A stretch of 64,000 nt of DNA from the NCBI GenBank assembly GCA_036008465.1, contig DASYNP010000175.1:1-64000 (forward strand), read 5' to 3'. Source of the stretch: DASPSM01 sp036008465. GTDB lineage: Bacteria; Planctomycetota; Planctomycetia; Planctomycetales; Planctomycetaceae. Shown here one piece after another: positions 9,072 to 17,190 of this stretch (position 1 is its first letter; each line of letters starts with the position of its first letter). The notes beneath the pieces are model-generated. The model was not told the DNA's origin. It saw only the letters and a list, made by a program, of their open reading frames with translations, and did not search any database. A program made the translations under genes and the position numbers.

Positions 9072-9809
9072 ATGGTGTTGACGGAGCGGCGGACTGTGTT
9101 GCGCGGGATCTGGAATTCTTTGCGCAATTCGTCGGAGGACCAACGGTCCCAGCTCGTCCGCATGCTCGTCATCTTTCTGGGCACGTGGGCCTTTCTCGCG
9201 CTGGCCCACGAGGTGCGGACTGAGGCCACCCAGGAACTCGATGAGCGCGTGATGCGCGCCGTCCGGCGCGCCGACGACCCGAGCGTGCCGATCGGCCCCG
9301 CCTGGGTGCAGGACATCGCCCGCGATGTGACGGCGCTCGGCGGCTACTCGGTGCTGATCCTGCTCGTGGCGATGGTGGCCGGATTCCTGCAACTGCACGG
9401 CAAGCGGGGCGAGACTCGCTTTCTGGTCGGCTCGGCGATTAGCGGCTATCTGGTCGGAATGGGGCTCAAAGCGTATTTCGTCCGCCCGCGGCCGACGGTC
9501 GTGCCGCAACTGGAGCTGGCTTACCAGACGAGCTTTCCGAGCGGCCATTCGATGATGTCGGCGATCATCTATTTGACGTTGGGCGCGCTGCTGACGCAAT
9601 TCGCCGGAAATTTGCCGCGTCTGCGAATTTACTTCTTGCTCTGTGCACTGTTGCTGACCGGAGTTGTGGGGATCAGCCGCGTGTATCTTGGCGTGCACTA
9701 CCCGACCGACGTGCTTGCCGGTTGGACCGCGGGGCTGGTCTGGGCTAATCTCTGCTCGCTGGTTGCAGCACGGCTGCAGCGGCGGGGGATGATTGAAGAA
9801 GAGATCTAG
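9072..9809 (+). CDS. PAP2-family membrane phosphatase
   Basis: This 245-residue integral membrane protein has the three phosphatase motifs of the PAP2 superfamily: KAYFVRPRP, SFPSGHSMMSA and SRVYLGVHYPTDVLAGW. Such enzymes dephosphorylate lipid phosphates such as phosphatidic acid, PGP or undecaprenyl pyrophosphate on the outer face of the inner membrane. Five or six hydrophobic helices flank the motifs. The ATG at 9072 is preferred to a GTG at 9012, whose extra 20 residues are polar and not family-like. The gene ends tail to tail with the MarR gene, sharing 4 bases. The lipid substrate is undetermined. Confidence 0.88.
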   Translation: MVLTERRTVLRGIWNSLRNSSEDQRSQLVRMLVIFLGTWAFLALAHEVRTEATQELDERVMRAVRRADDPSVPIGPAWVQDIARDVTALGGYSVLILLVAMVAGFLQLHGKRGETRFLVGSAISGYLVGMGLKAYFVRPRPTVVPQLELAYQTSFPSGHSMMSAIIYLTLGALLTQFAGNLPRLRIYFLLCALLLTGVVGISRVYLGVHYPTDVLAGWTAGLVWANLCSLVAARLQRRGMIEEEI

Positions 9810-10366
9810 CGGCGATTCTGCTTCTGTGTTGCATGCCGACCCGACGAGGTTTGCTCGTTCACAGCGTCGGCAAACTTTCGCACGAGTCGCACCAACTGAC
9901 CGACCTCGCTAGATTTCCACGTCTGGAAGATCGAGCGGCCGATCCTTTCACGAGCGGCGTCGACTCGCCTCGTCATCGCCTTGCCTTTGGCGGTAATGAC
10001 AGCCTGACGCACGCGGCGGTCGGTCACACGTCCTTGACGCCGCGCCAGGCCAAGGCGCAAGAGATGGGTGACTTGGCGGCTGACCGTGGTGTAGTCGCGA
10101 CCCACGCGGTCGGCGAGTTCCACCACGCCAATCGGCCCGAACCGCGCGATTCCGACGAGTAACGGAAACAGTCCCCGCTCGAGCGAGATGCCCGCCTCCT
10201 TGATCAAGACCTCGTCGCGCTGCGGCCGATTCATCAGGCTGACAATGTCGAGCAGCGCCTCGTGCAGCTCTCGGATCTGGTCGCTGATCCGTGTTGTTTG
10301 TGTCGGGGTCGTTTGTGTCGGGGTCGTTTGCACTGGCGTCTTTTGCGCTGGGGTTCTTGACGGCAT
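9806..10366 (-). CDS. MarR-family transcriptional regulator
   Basis: A 186-residue winged-helix regulator. The helix-turn-helix lies in GVVELADRVGRDYTTVSRQVTHLLRLGL and the wing in RVTDRRVRQAVITAKGK; MarR proteins bind palindromes as dimers and release them on ligand or oxidant sensing. The N-terminal 28 residues are a low-complexity Pro-Thr-Gln repeat encoded by 15-base tandem repeats. A good ribosome binding site (AGGAAG) precedes the ATG. The gene is divergent from a quinone-oxidoreductase gene, and a palindrome lies between them, so it probably represses both itself and the oxidoreductase. Confidence 0.88.
   Translation of the reverse strand: MPSRTPAQKTPVQTTPTQTTPTQTTRISDQIRELHEALLDIVSLMNRPQRDEVLIKEAGISLERGLFPLLVGIARFGPIGVVELADRVGRDYTTVSRQVTHLLRLGLARRQGRVTDRRVRQAVITAKGKAMTRRVDAARERIGRSIFQTWKSSEVGQLVRLVRKFADAVNEQTSSGRHATQKQNRR
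10293..10337 (-). repeat. 15-base tandem repeat inside the MarR gene
   Basis: Three consecutive 15-base units (10293-10307, 10308-10322 and a diverged third at 10323-10337) encode Pro-Thr-Gln-Thr-Thr-type repeats near the N-terminus of the MarR protein. The repeat keeps the reading frame, so copy-number change would lengthen or shorten a flexible N-terminal tail. Confidence 0.75.
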
Positions 10367-10379
10367 GAACGGTTCTTCC

Positions 10380-10398
10380 TATGTGTATTATACACATA
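10380..10398. promoter_or_regulatory. operator palindrome between marR-like and oxidoreductase genes
   Basis: The 19-base site TATGTGTATTATACACATA is a perfect dyad with 9-base arms around one central base. It lies in the 54-base gap between the divergent marR-like gene and the oxidoreductase, directly abutting the marR ribosome binding site. Its size and position fit a MarR dimer operator controlling both directions. The AT-rich core may also overlap a -10 element. Confidence 0.8.
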
Positions 10399-10420
10399 TC
10401 TGACAGAACGAGAAATCGCC

Positions 10421-11392
10421 ATGAGAGCCGCAGTCGTTTCGGGCCCGGGGCGAACACCCGCTTACGGACATTTTGCAGAACCCGTGGCTGTGTCGGGCGA
10501 GCAGCGCATTCGGGTGACGGCCGCCGCTCTCAGCCCTCTCGTCAAAAGCCGGGCTACAGGGGGCCACTACAGTTCTTCGGCGGAGTTTCCCTTCATCGTG
10601 GGGGTCGATGGGGTGGGACGACTCGACGACGGCCGGCGAGTTTACTTCGTTCTGCCGAGGGAGCCGTTTGGCAGCATGGCGGAGCAGTCGATCGTGTCCT
10701 CCGCACAATGCCTGCCGCTGCCTGACGGCCTGGATGATGTGACGGCTGCCGCGATCGCCAACCCCGGCATGTCGTCCTGGGCCGCCTGTGTGGAACGCGC
10801 TCGACTCAAGGTTGGCGAAACGGTATTGATCAATGGCGCCACCGGCGCAGCTGGGCGACTTGCCGTTCAGATTGCCCGGCACCTCGGAGCGAAGAAGGTC
10901 ATCGCGACGGGTCGCAACATCGACTCCCTGCGTTCGGTCGCGGCGCTGGGCGCCCACGTGACGATTCCGCTGGTCGAGAACGAAACATTGCTCGAGAACG
11001 CCTTCAAAGAGCAGTTTGTCCAGGGCGTGGACGTCGTTCTGGACTACCTGTGGGGAAAGAGTGCGATCTGCCTTCTGAAGGCCGGTGCGAAAGCCGGACC
11101 CGACTCGGTCCCCATCCGCTTCGTTCAAATCGGATCGGCGAGCGGGGCGGACCTGATGCTGCCCAGCGCCGTGCTGCGGTCCTCAGCGATCGAGCTGATG
11201 GGAAGCGGCATAGGCAGCGTTCCCCGTGACCGCCTCGTCGAGGCCATCGGCCACGTGCTGCAAGCGACCGTTTCCGGCGGCTTCAAAATCGCGACCCAAC
11301 CCGTTCCATTGTCAGATGTCGGAAAGGTGTGGAGCGAGGACCAGGGCGCCCGACGCGTCGTGTTCACAATGGATGAGGAGCGACCGCGTTAG
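10421..11392 (+). CDS. quinone oxidoreductase-like MDR-family dehydrogenase
   Basis: A 323-residue medium-chain dehydrogenase/reductase. The N-terminal GroES-like domain contains FIVGVDGVGRL, and the Rossmann domain contains the nucleotide-binding stretch VLINGATGAAGRLAVQIA and HLGAKKVIATGR. No structural or catalytic zinc ligands are evident, so it belongs with the zinc-free quinone oxidoreductase/enoyl reductase group that reduces quinones or enones with NADPH. It is divergent from the MarR regulator across a palindromic operator, a common arrangement for detoxification genes induced by electrophiles. The physiological substrate is unknown. Confidence 0.88.
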   Translation: MRAAVVSGPGRTPAYGHFAEPVAVSGEQRIRVTAAALSPLVKSRATGGHYSSSAEFPFIVGVDGVGRLDDGRRVYFVLPREPFGSMAEQSIVSSAQCLPLPDGLDDVTAAAIANPGMSSWAACVERARLKVGETVLINGATGAAGRLAVQIARHLGAKKVIATGRNIDSLRSVAALGAHVTIPLVENETLLENAFKEQFVQGVDVVLDYLWGKSAICLLKAGAKAGPDSVPIRFVQIGSASGADLMLPSAVLRSSAIELMGSGIGSVPRDRLVEAIGHVLQATVSGGFKIATQPVPLSDVGKVWSEDQGARRVVFTMDEERPR

Positions 11393-11438
11393 GAAGGTCA
11401 AACGCAGTGCCCAGTTCGTGCGGTTCCCTAAGAGGCCG

Positions 11439-12098
11439 TCACAATTCGATGCGGTGACGAATGATCTCGCCTTCGATCAGGTAGACAACGTCTTCGGCGA
11501 TGTTGGTCGCGTGGTCGGCCACTCGCTCGACGTGCCGCGATGCTGAGAACAAGTGCAGCAAAGGCTCGATGTAGGCGGGAGTTTCCTTCATCCGCCTGAG
11601 GATCTCTTCGATGATCTCGCGATTAAGGCGGTCGACAATTTCGTCGCGCGAGCAGACCCGGCGAGCCAGGCCGCTGTCCATGTCCACGTAGGCGTCGATG
11701 CTGTTTCGCAGCATCTCACCGGCGATGGCGGCCATTTCCTTGAGGTTGGCCGGCGCGTAGACCTCGGGCCAAGTGACCAGGCCGCAGGCGCGCTCCGCAA
11801 TGTGGACGGCCAGATCGGCGACGCGCTCGAGCTCATTGGCGATTTTGAGCACGCTGCTGATGCGGCGGAGATCCGTGGCGACGGGCTGGTGCATGGCGAG
11901 GATCTTGAGGCATTCTTCCTCGATCCGCACGTCCCATTCGTCGATTTCGTCGTCCTTGACCGCCATCGCGCGGGCGCGGTCGTAGTTGGGCTCGGTTAAC
12001 TCATCGACCGCTTGATGGACCATTTCCTCGACCATGGCGCACATCGACAGAATGTCGTGGTGCAGATCGTCGAGCTCGCGCGCCAGGTGTTTTGTCAT
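11439..12098 (-). CDS. phoU: phosphate signalling protein PhoU
   Basis: The 219-residue all-helical protein has two PhoU repeats: an N-terminal one with MTKHLARELDDLHHDILSM and the metal-binding signature RRISSVLKIANELERVADLA, and a C-terminal one with ASRHVERVADHATNIAEDV. PhoU restrains Pst transport and the PhoR/PhoB response when phosphate is plentiful. It is the last gene of the pst operon, 104 bases after pstB. The ATG at 12096-12098 is preferred because a start 15 bases upstream would read into the adjacent repeat array. Confidence 0.95.
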   Translation of the reverse strand: MTKHLARELDDLHHDILSMCAMVEEMVHQAVDELTEPNYDRARAMAVKDDEIDEWDVRIEEECLKILAMHQPVATDLRRISSVLKIANELERVADLAVHIAERACGLVTWPEVYAPANLKEMAAIAGEMLRNSIDAYVDMDSGLARRVCSRDEIVDRLNREIIEEILRRMKETPAYIEPLLHLFSASRHVERVADHATNIAEDVVYLIEGEIIRHRIEL

Positions 12099-12100
12099 AA

Positions 12101-12188
12101 GTCCAAAGTCCAACGTCCAAAGTCCAAGGCCAAGACATCGAAAACGACGGTCCTTTCGACCTTGGACCTTGGACTTTGAACCTTGGAC
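12101..12188. repeat. GTCCAA repeat array forming a large inverted repeat
   Basis: The gap between pstB and phoU holds GTCCAA-type units repeated on the left (12101-12134) and their reverse complements, CTTGGAC and GGACTTT, on the right (12160-12188), with about 25 bases between. A transcript would fold into a long imperfect hairpin just upstream of phoU. It could tune phoU expression or mRNA decay within the operon. The same hexamer style is typical of dispersed intergenic repeats, so it may be a mobile repeat copy. Confidence 0.75.
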
Positions 12189-12202
12189 AGCCTGTTAAAT
12201 TC

Positions 12203-13036
12203 CTAGCCGAACCGGCCCGTGACGTAATCTTCGGTCTGCTTCTGGCCGGGCCGCGTAAAGATTTTCGGTGTTGCATCGACCTCGATCAGGTGACCGTGAT
12301 TGAAGAAAGCGGTCCGATCGCTGACGCGGGCCGCCTGCTGCATGTTATGCGTGACGATCACGATCGTGTAGTTCTGCTTGAGCTCGAAGATCAGGTCCTC
12401 AACGTGCGCTGTCGACGCCGGATCGAGGGCCGATGCCGGCTCGTCCATCAACAGCACGTCGGGATTGGTCGCCAACGCCCGCGCGATGCACAGCCGCTGC
12501 TGCTGACCGCCCGAAAGCTCCAGCGCCGAGTCGCCGAGGCGATCTTTCACCTCATCCCACAGTGCGGCTCGCCGCAGACAGGCTTCGACCAGTTCGGCCA
12601 GGGCCTTGGAACCGCGGTGACCGGCTACCCGCGGGCCGTAGGCGACATTTTCGAACACCGACTTTGGAAAGGGGGTCGATTTTTGAAAGACCATTCCGAC
12701 CCGCTTGCGCAGTGCCACGACGTCGATGCCAGGTTCGTAAATGTCGACTCCCTCGAGCATCACTTTGCCCGTGACGCGGGTCCCCTCGATGATGTCGTTC
12801 ATCCGATTGAGGGTCCGCAGGAACGTGCTCTTGCCGCAGCCAGAGGGGCCGATGAGGGCCGTTACCGAGCGTTCCGGAATCGACAGCGTGACATCAAACA
12901 ACGCCTGCGTGGCGCCATAGTAGAAAGACAGGTTGTGGGCCTCGAGCTTGGGCTTAGTGCTCGCCTTGAGGTCCGGCTGAAGAGCGGCCTGGGCTGCCGC
13001 CCGGTCGCGGACGATCGTCGAAAGGCCGTTGAGCAT
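12203..13036 (-). CDS. pstB: phosphate ABC transporter ATP-binding protein PstB
   Basis: A 277-residue ABC ATPase that energises phosphate import through PstC/PstA. It has Walker A GPSGCGKST, the Q-loop region VGMVFQKSTPFPKSVFENV characteristic of PstB, the ABC signature LSGGQQQRLCIARAL, Walker B VLLMDEPASALD and the switch histidine in IVIVTHNM. The N-terminal 30 residues before KLEAHNLSFYYG are an extension compared with most PstB proteins. It lies 19 bases after pstA. Confidence 0.97.
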   Translation of the reverse strand: MLNGLSTIVRDRAAAQAALQPDLKASTKPKLEAHNLSFYYGATQALFDVTLSIPERSVTALIGPSGCGKSTFLRTLNRMNDIIEGTRVTGKVMLEGVDIYEPGIDVVALRKRVGMVFQKSTPFPKSVFENVAYGPRVAGHRGSKALAELVEACLRRAALWDEVKDRLGDSALELSGGQQQRLCIARALATNPDVLLMDEPASALDPASTAHVEDLIFELKQNYTIVIVTHNMQQAARVSDRTAFFNHGHLIEVDATPKIFTRPGQKQTEDYVTGRFG

Positions 13037-13055
13037 AGTGTGGTCGTCTTTCTTG

Positions 13056-14075
13056 CTACCAGCGCGCTTGTCGCTGAAACCGCGCGCGGATCACGCTGGC
13101 GGCGATGTTAAAGACTTGAAGGAGGCCCAAGAGCACCAGAATGGCGGCAGCCGCAACATGCCGATATTCCTTTTCCGGTCGCGAAATCCAGTTAAAGATC
13201 AAAACGGGCAACGCCGTAAATGAATCGAACGGCGCCTCGAGCACTCCACCCGGATGCTTGACGAGATCGACCGGCGTTTCGATTCCGCCGGGAGAGTTCG
13301 CCAGGTAAACGGCCGCCCCGACCATCAAGAGCGGCGCCGTCTCGCCGATCGCGCGGGAAACGGACAAGATGACCCCGGTGATGATGCCGGGAGTCGCCGC
13401 CGGAAGCAACTGGTGTCGGATTGTCTGCCAGTGCGTCGCGCCGAGCGCATACGATGCTTGTCGGAGCGACGATGGCACGGCCCGCAACGCCTCTCGCGTG
13501 ACCACAATCACAATGGGCAGGATTAACAGGGCCAAGGTCAATCCGCCCGACAACACCGTGCGACCAAACGGGAGCGGAATGTCGAGATGGGCGCTGCGCA
13601 AGCCGATTTCGAGCACCTTCGGCCGGCCTTGCAAGGCTCCGAACATCTTCACGAACACCGCCATGCCCAAAATGCCGTAAACGATGGAAGGCACGCCAGC
13701 GAGGTTGGACAAGTTGATCTCGATCAGTGTGCGGAGCCAGCCTTTCTTTTCGTACTCTTCCAGGAAGATTCCAGCCCCGACACCGACCGGAACGGCAAAG
13801 AGAGTCGCCAACACGACCAACCACAGGCTCCCCCAAAGGCCCGCAAGGAGGCCAGCCTCGGCGGGATGGCGCGAGTCGTAGTTGGTGAGAAACGACCAGG
13901 AAAGCCAGCCCGCTCCCTGCCAGAGCACGCCGACGAGCAGAACGATCAGGACGCCCAGTCCCAGCCACGCCGAAGTTGCGCAGGCACCGGCGAACAAAGG
14001 GCCGACAAAACTCGGACGCGCCGAAGCTCGCGTGCGCGGCACGCCGATTCCTGGCCCCATCGCGGTCGCGCTCAT
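13056..14075 (-). CDS. pstA: phosphate ABC transporter permease PstA
   Basis: The 339-residue inner-membrane permease pairs with PstC to form the phosphate channel. About six hydrophobic helices are visible. The cytoplasmic coupling loop, REALRAVPSSLRQASYALGA, contains the conserved EA-G type motif that docks on PstB. YGILGMAVF and ISRAIGETAPLLMVG are family hallmarks. The start overlaps the pstC stop by 4 bases (ATGA), indicating coupled translation. The N-terminal 30 residues are polar and probably cytoplasmic. Confidence 0.95.
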   Translation of the reverse strand: MSATAMGPGIGVPRTRASARPSFVGPLFAGACATSAWLGLGVLIVLLVGVLWQGAGWLSWSFLTNYDSRHPAEAGLLAGLWGSLWLVVLATLFAVPVGVGAGIFLEEYEKKGWLRTLIEINLSNLAGVPSIVYGILGMAVFVKMFGALQGRPKVLEIGLRSAHLDIPLPFGRTVLSGGLTLALLILPIVIVVTREALRAVPSSLRQASYALGATHWQTIRHQLLPAATPGIITGVILSVSRAIGETAPLLMVGAAVYLANSPGGIETPVDLVKHPGGVLEAPFDSFTALPVLIFNWISRPEKEYRHVAAAAILVLLGLLQVFNIAASVIRARFQRQARW

Positions 14076-15067
14076 TGATAGGTTTCCCGATAGCGACGCA
14101 TGACCAGGTGCGACAGGATGTTCATCACCAGCGTCATCACAAAGAGCGTCATTGCGACCGCAAATAGTGCCTTGAAATCAAGGCTTTGGTGCGGCTTGTC
14201 TCCGAAGCTGACATTCACGATGTAAGCTGTCATCGTTTCGACGCTGCGCAGCGGATTGAGAGTTAACACTGGCGTCTGGCCCGCGGCAATGGCCACAGCC
14301 ATCGTCTCCCCCACCGCCCGCGAAATGGCCAAAAGGAAAGAGGCCAAGACGCCCGACAGAGCAGCCGGCACGACAACACGGGTCGAGACGTGATACTTCG
14401 ACGAGCCGAGGGCATACGCCGCTTCGCGGAGCGCTTGCGGGACGGCACGCAAGGCGTCTTCGCTCAGCGAACTGACGATCGGGATAATCATGATTCCCAC
14501 GACGATTCCCGCGCTCGCCGCGTTAAACACCTGCACGTCGCAGCCGAAAATGCCAGTAAACACTGGGCGCAGAGCGTAAGGAGTCACGAACACCAGGGCG
14601 AAGTACCCGAACACCACCGTGGGAATTCCGGCCAGCACCTCGAGGATCGGCTTCACCAGGTTTCGCGTTCGGCGTGACGCGTATTCGCTGAGATAGATCG
14701 AGCCGGCCAGGCCGATCGGCAGACCGATCACTGCGGCGATCCCCGCGACCAGGAAAGTTCCACACAAGAGGGGCAAAATGCCAAAATGCCGGTCAGAAAA
14801 CTGAGGCGTCCAGCGCGTATCGGTGAAAAAGTGCCATGGCGAAACGAGCTGAAAGAAGGCTTCGTTCGGAGGGATGGCAAAGATCGTCTCGCTCAACAGC
14901 ACGTAGATAATGCCGACCGTAGTGAGGATCGACGCCAACGCGCAGCACAGCAAAATCAAGCGAATGGCCTGTTCGCGCGCGCGGCTAAGCGAGAATCGCG
15001 GGCCCAGGCCGAGCGGCTGGACCGCAAGCGAAGGCGAGGTGGGGAAATCCTGCGGAGCGCTCGACAC
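14072..15067 (-). CDS. pstC: phosphate ABC transporter permease PstC
   Basis: A 331-residue permease with six hydrophobic helices. Identifying segments are LPIGLAGSIYLSEYAS, GIPTVVFGYFALVFVTP, the coupling loop EDALRAVPQALREAAYALG and ISRAVGETMAVAIAAG. It forms the inner-membrane channel with PstA. Only 3 bases separate it from the pstS stop and it overlaps pstA by 4 bases, so the Pst genes form one tightly packed operon. Confidence 0.95.
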   Translation of the reverse strand: MSSAPQDFPTSPSLAVQPLGLGPRFSLSRAREQAIRLILLCCALASILTTVGIIYVLLSETIFAIPPNEAFFQLVSPWHFFTDTRWTPQFSDRHFGILPLLCGTFLVAGIAAVIGLPIGLAGSIYLSEYASRRTRNLVKPILEVLAGIPTVVFGYFALVFVTPYALRPVFTGIFGCDVQVFNAASAGIVVGIMIIPIVSSLSEDALRAVPQALREAAYALGSSKYHVSTRVVVPAALSGVLASFLLAISRAVGETMAVAIAAGQTPVLTLNPLRSVETMTAYIVNVSFGDKPHQSLDFKALFAVAMTLFVMTLVMNILSHLVMRRYRETYQ

Positions 15068-15070
15068 GAG

Positions 15071-16123
15071 TTAGGGAGTCCTCACCGCGCTGGCCGCTTC
15101 CGCTCGGGCCAGCTGCGCGCGGGTCTCAGCGTACTGAGCTTGCGGAAGGGGAAGGGAATGCACTTCCGCGGCCAGTCCCGGACCGCGGTCGAGATAAAAG
15201 TTCAAATATGCCACGACCTCCGGCCGACGCAAGGCTCGCAAATTGACATAAAGAAAAAGCGGGCGCGAAAGGGGCGCATACTCTCCGCTGGCGATCGTGG
15301 CTTCGTTGGGAACGACGGCAGCTGCCGCGTTCGAGCCCGCGGCAATCGGAATCGCTTTGACAGAATCCCGATTGAGCACTGCATAGGCGTAGCCGAAGTA
15401 ACCGAGCGCGCCCGTGTCACCCTGGACGCCTTGCACGAGGAAATTGTCGTCTGAACTTTGCTGATAGTCGGTCCGGCAGTTTCCCCTTTTGCCGCAAACT
15501 ACCTCGGTGAAGTACTCGAACGTTCCCGAATCGGTGTCCGGTCCGTAAAGCAAGATTTTGGTGGCCGGCCAGGCAGCGTCGATCTGATTCCAATACGTTA
15601 CAGTGCTGCCCGATTCCCAGATCTGTTTTAACTGCGCGACGGTCAGGGCGCGGCACCAGGTGTTCTGCGGATTCACCACGACGGTCAACCCGTCGAGGGC
15701 GATTTTCAGTTCGAGATAGTGGACGCCATTCTGCCGGCAGGCTTCGATTTCCTCGGGCTCGATCGGCCGCGAGGCGTCACAAATGTCGAGATCGTCGACG
15801 TCAAACCGCTTGAATCCGCCGCCAGTCCCCGCTCGGCCGAGCGTCACCCGCACTTGCCGGTGAGCTTTGAGGAATTCCTCAGTGACCGCCTGAGTGATGA
15901 CGTACACCGTGCTCGAGCCGTCGATTGTGATCCGGCCGCGGAGTGGCTGGCTCGAATCAGCGCGCTCTGCGGCTGTTCCGGCGTGCGAGCCGCTGGATTG
16001 CGAGAATTGTGCCGAATCGGGAGGAAGCTCGGCATCGCGGATTTGGCACCCCGCGGAGGTCCCTGCCAAAGCGGCCAAGACGATGGATCGAACCCAAAGA
16101 ACGGCAACGGGGCAGTGCGACAT
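15071..16123 (-). CDS. pstS: phosphate-binding lipoprotein PstS
   Basis: This 350-residue protein captures phosphate outside the inner membrane and hands it to PstCA. The N-terminus is a lipoprotein signal ending in GTSAGC, with Cys26 as the likely lipidation site. The mature part shows ITIDGSSTVYVIT and GRAGTGGGFKRF (ligand-binding loops) and GPDTDSGTFEYF, the typical phosphate-contacting segment of PstS. A Ser/Ala-rich linker follows the lipobox. It is the first gene of the pst operon, 73 bases after map on the same strand. No convincing Pho box was recognised in that gap. Confidence 0.94.
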   Translation of the reverse strand: MSHCPVAVLWVRSIVLAALAGTSAGCQIRDAELPPDSAQFSQSSGSHAGTAAERADSSQPLRGRITIDGSSTVYVITQAVTEEFLKAHRQVRVTLGRAGTGGGFKRFDVDDLDICDASRPIEPEEIEACRQNGVHYLELKIALDGLTVVVNPQNTWCRALTVAQLKQIWESGSTVTYWNQIDAAWPATKILLYGPDTDSGTFEYFTEVVCGKRGNCRTDYQQSSDDNFLVQGVQGDTGALGYFGYAYAVLNRDSVKAIPIAAGSNAAAAVVPNEATIASGEYAPLSRPLFLYVNLRALRRPEVVAYLNFYLDRGPGLAAEVHSLPLPQAQYAETRAQLARAEAASAVRTP

Positions 16124-16196
16124 GCGTGGATTCGATCATCGCCCTCGTCAGTTAAGAAACGATGAAGTTCCGACTGTTACTCCGCAACGCGCGACA

Positions 16197-17003
16197 TCAA
16201 AAGACGTGTCCTTGTTGCGGTCCGTCTTTCGTGAGCGTGAGGATCTCGGGGCCAGATTCGGTCATCAAAATCGTGTGCTCGAATTGGGCCGAGAGGCTGC
16301 CGTCCTTGGTCCGCACAGTCCATTTGTCATTGTGATCGAGCACGGTTTCCCAAGTACCGACGTTGAGCATCGGTTCGATCGTGAAGCAGACGCCCGGCGG
16401 AATGACTTCGCCGACGTTGTTTGGGTGCGGGAAGTGGGGGATGCCGGGATCCTGATGGAATTGGCGTCCGATTCCGTGACCTTGATACTCCTTAACCACG
16501 GCAAAGCCGTTGGCGTGGGCGTGCTCGGCGATCGCCGCGCCGATATCGATCACTCGGCCGTTGGGCTTGATCGCGCGGATGCCCCGATAGAGGCAGTCGA
16601 ACGTCACCTGGATCAACCGCCGCGCCGTGTCGGAGACTTTGCCGATGAGAAACGTCTCGGATTGGTCGCCGTACCAGCCCGCAACGATCGTCGACAGATC
16701 GACGTTGATGATGTCCCCGTCGCGAAGCACGGTCTTGTCGGGAATCCCGTGGCAGACCACTTCGTTGATGCTGGTGCAGACGCTCTTGGGAAATCCCTGG
16801 TAGCCGAGGCAGGCGGGAATGTGGCCATGATCGAGCGTGTAGTCGTGCACCAAGCGATCGAGCTGGGCAGTGCTCACGCCGGCGACGATCTGAGGACGAA
16901 TGAAGTCCATCAGCTGTGCGTTGAACCGGCCCGCAGCGCGCAGTCCCTCACGCTCGGTTTCGTCGTAAATGGGAATTGCCGGAGCGGATCGCTTTCGACG
17001 CAC
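16197..17003 (-). CDS. map: type I methionine aminopeptidase
   Basis: The 268-residue enzyme removes the initiator methionine from new proteins. The dinuclear metal site ligands are visible: Asp in INVDLS, Asp in GDQSETF, His in GHGIGRQFH, Glu in TIEPML and Glu in QFEHTILMT. CTSINEVVCHGIP is the substrate-pocket signature. The N-terminus lacks an SH3-binding zinc domain. The start region faces the TrmH-family gene, which reads divergently, so the two likely share a short promoter region. pstS follows on the same strand after 73 bases. Confidence 0.95.
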   Translation of the reverse strand: MRRKRSAPAIPIYDETEREGLRAAGRFNAQLMDFIRPQIVAGVSTAQLDRLVHDYTLDHGHIPACLGYQGFPKSVCTSINEVVCHGIPDKTVLRDGDIINVDLSTIVAGWYGDQSETFLIGKVSDTARRLIQVTFDCLYRGIRAIKPNGRVIDIGAAIAEHAHANGFAVVKEYQGHGIGRQFHQDPGIPHFPHPNNVGEVIPPGVCFTIEPMLNVGTWETVLDHNDKWTVRTKDGSLSAQFEHTILMTESGPEILTLTKDGPQQGHVF

Positions 17004-17190
17004 GGCGCCTGGTCTTTATCCTGGTTCCTATGATGGCGCAGGAACTAAAACCGCCGGTTCGCAGCCTGGGCGGGTTCGAGGCCTTGCCAATTGTCGTGAT
17101 CGCGGCGAGGAAGATCAACATGGATCCCGTAGCGAGGTCCGGTCGCTCGTGACGCGACGCGCCCCACGCAAAGAAAAACGACCGGCGTTG

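Noticed and set aside
8706..9698. Minus-strand frame over the SNF2 end and PAP2 gene
   Set aside because: The PAP2 motifs on the plus strand are decisive and the antisense sequence has no recognisable domain.
10293..10337. CRISPR-like repeat array
   Set aside because: The repeats are contiguous, in frame and lack spacers, so they are protein-coding tandem repeats.
16124..16196. Pho box ahead of pstS
   Set aside because: Only weak direct-repeat similarity was seen, which is not enough to call a regulatory site.
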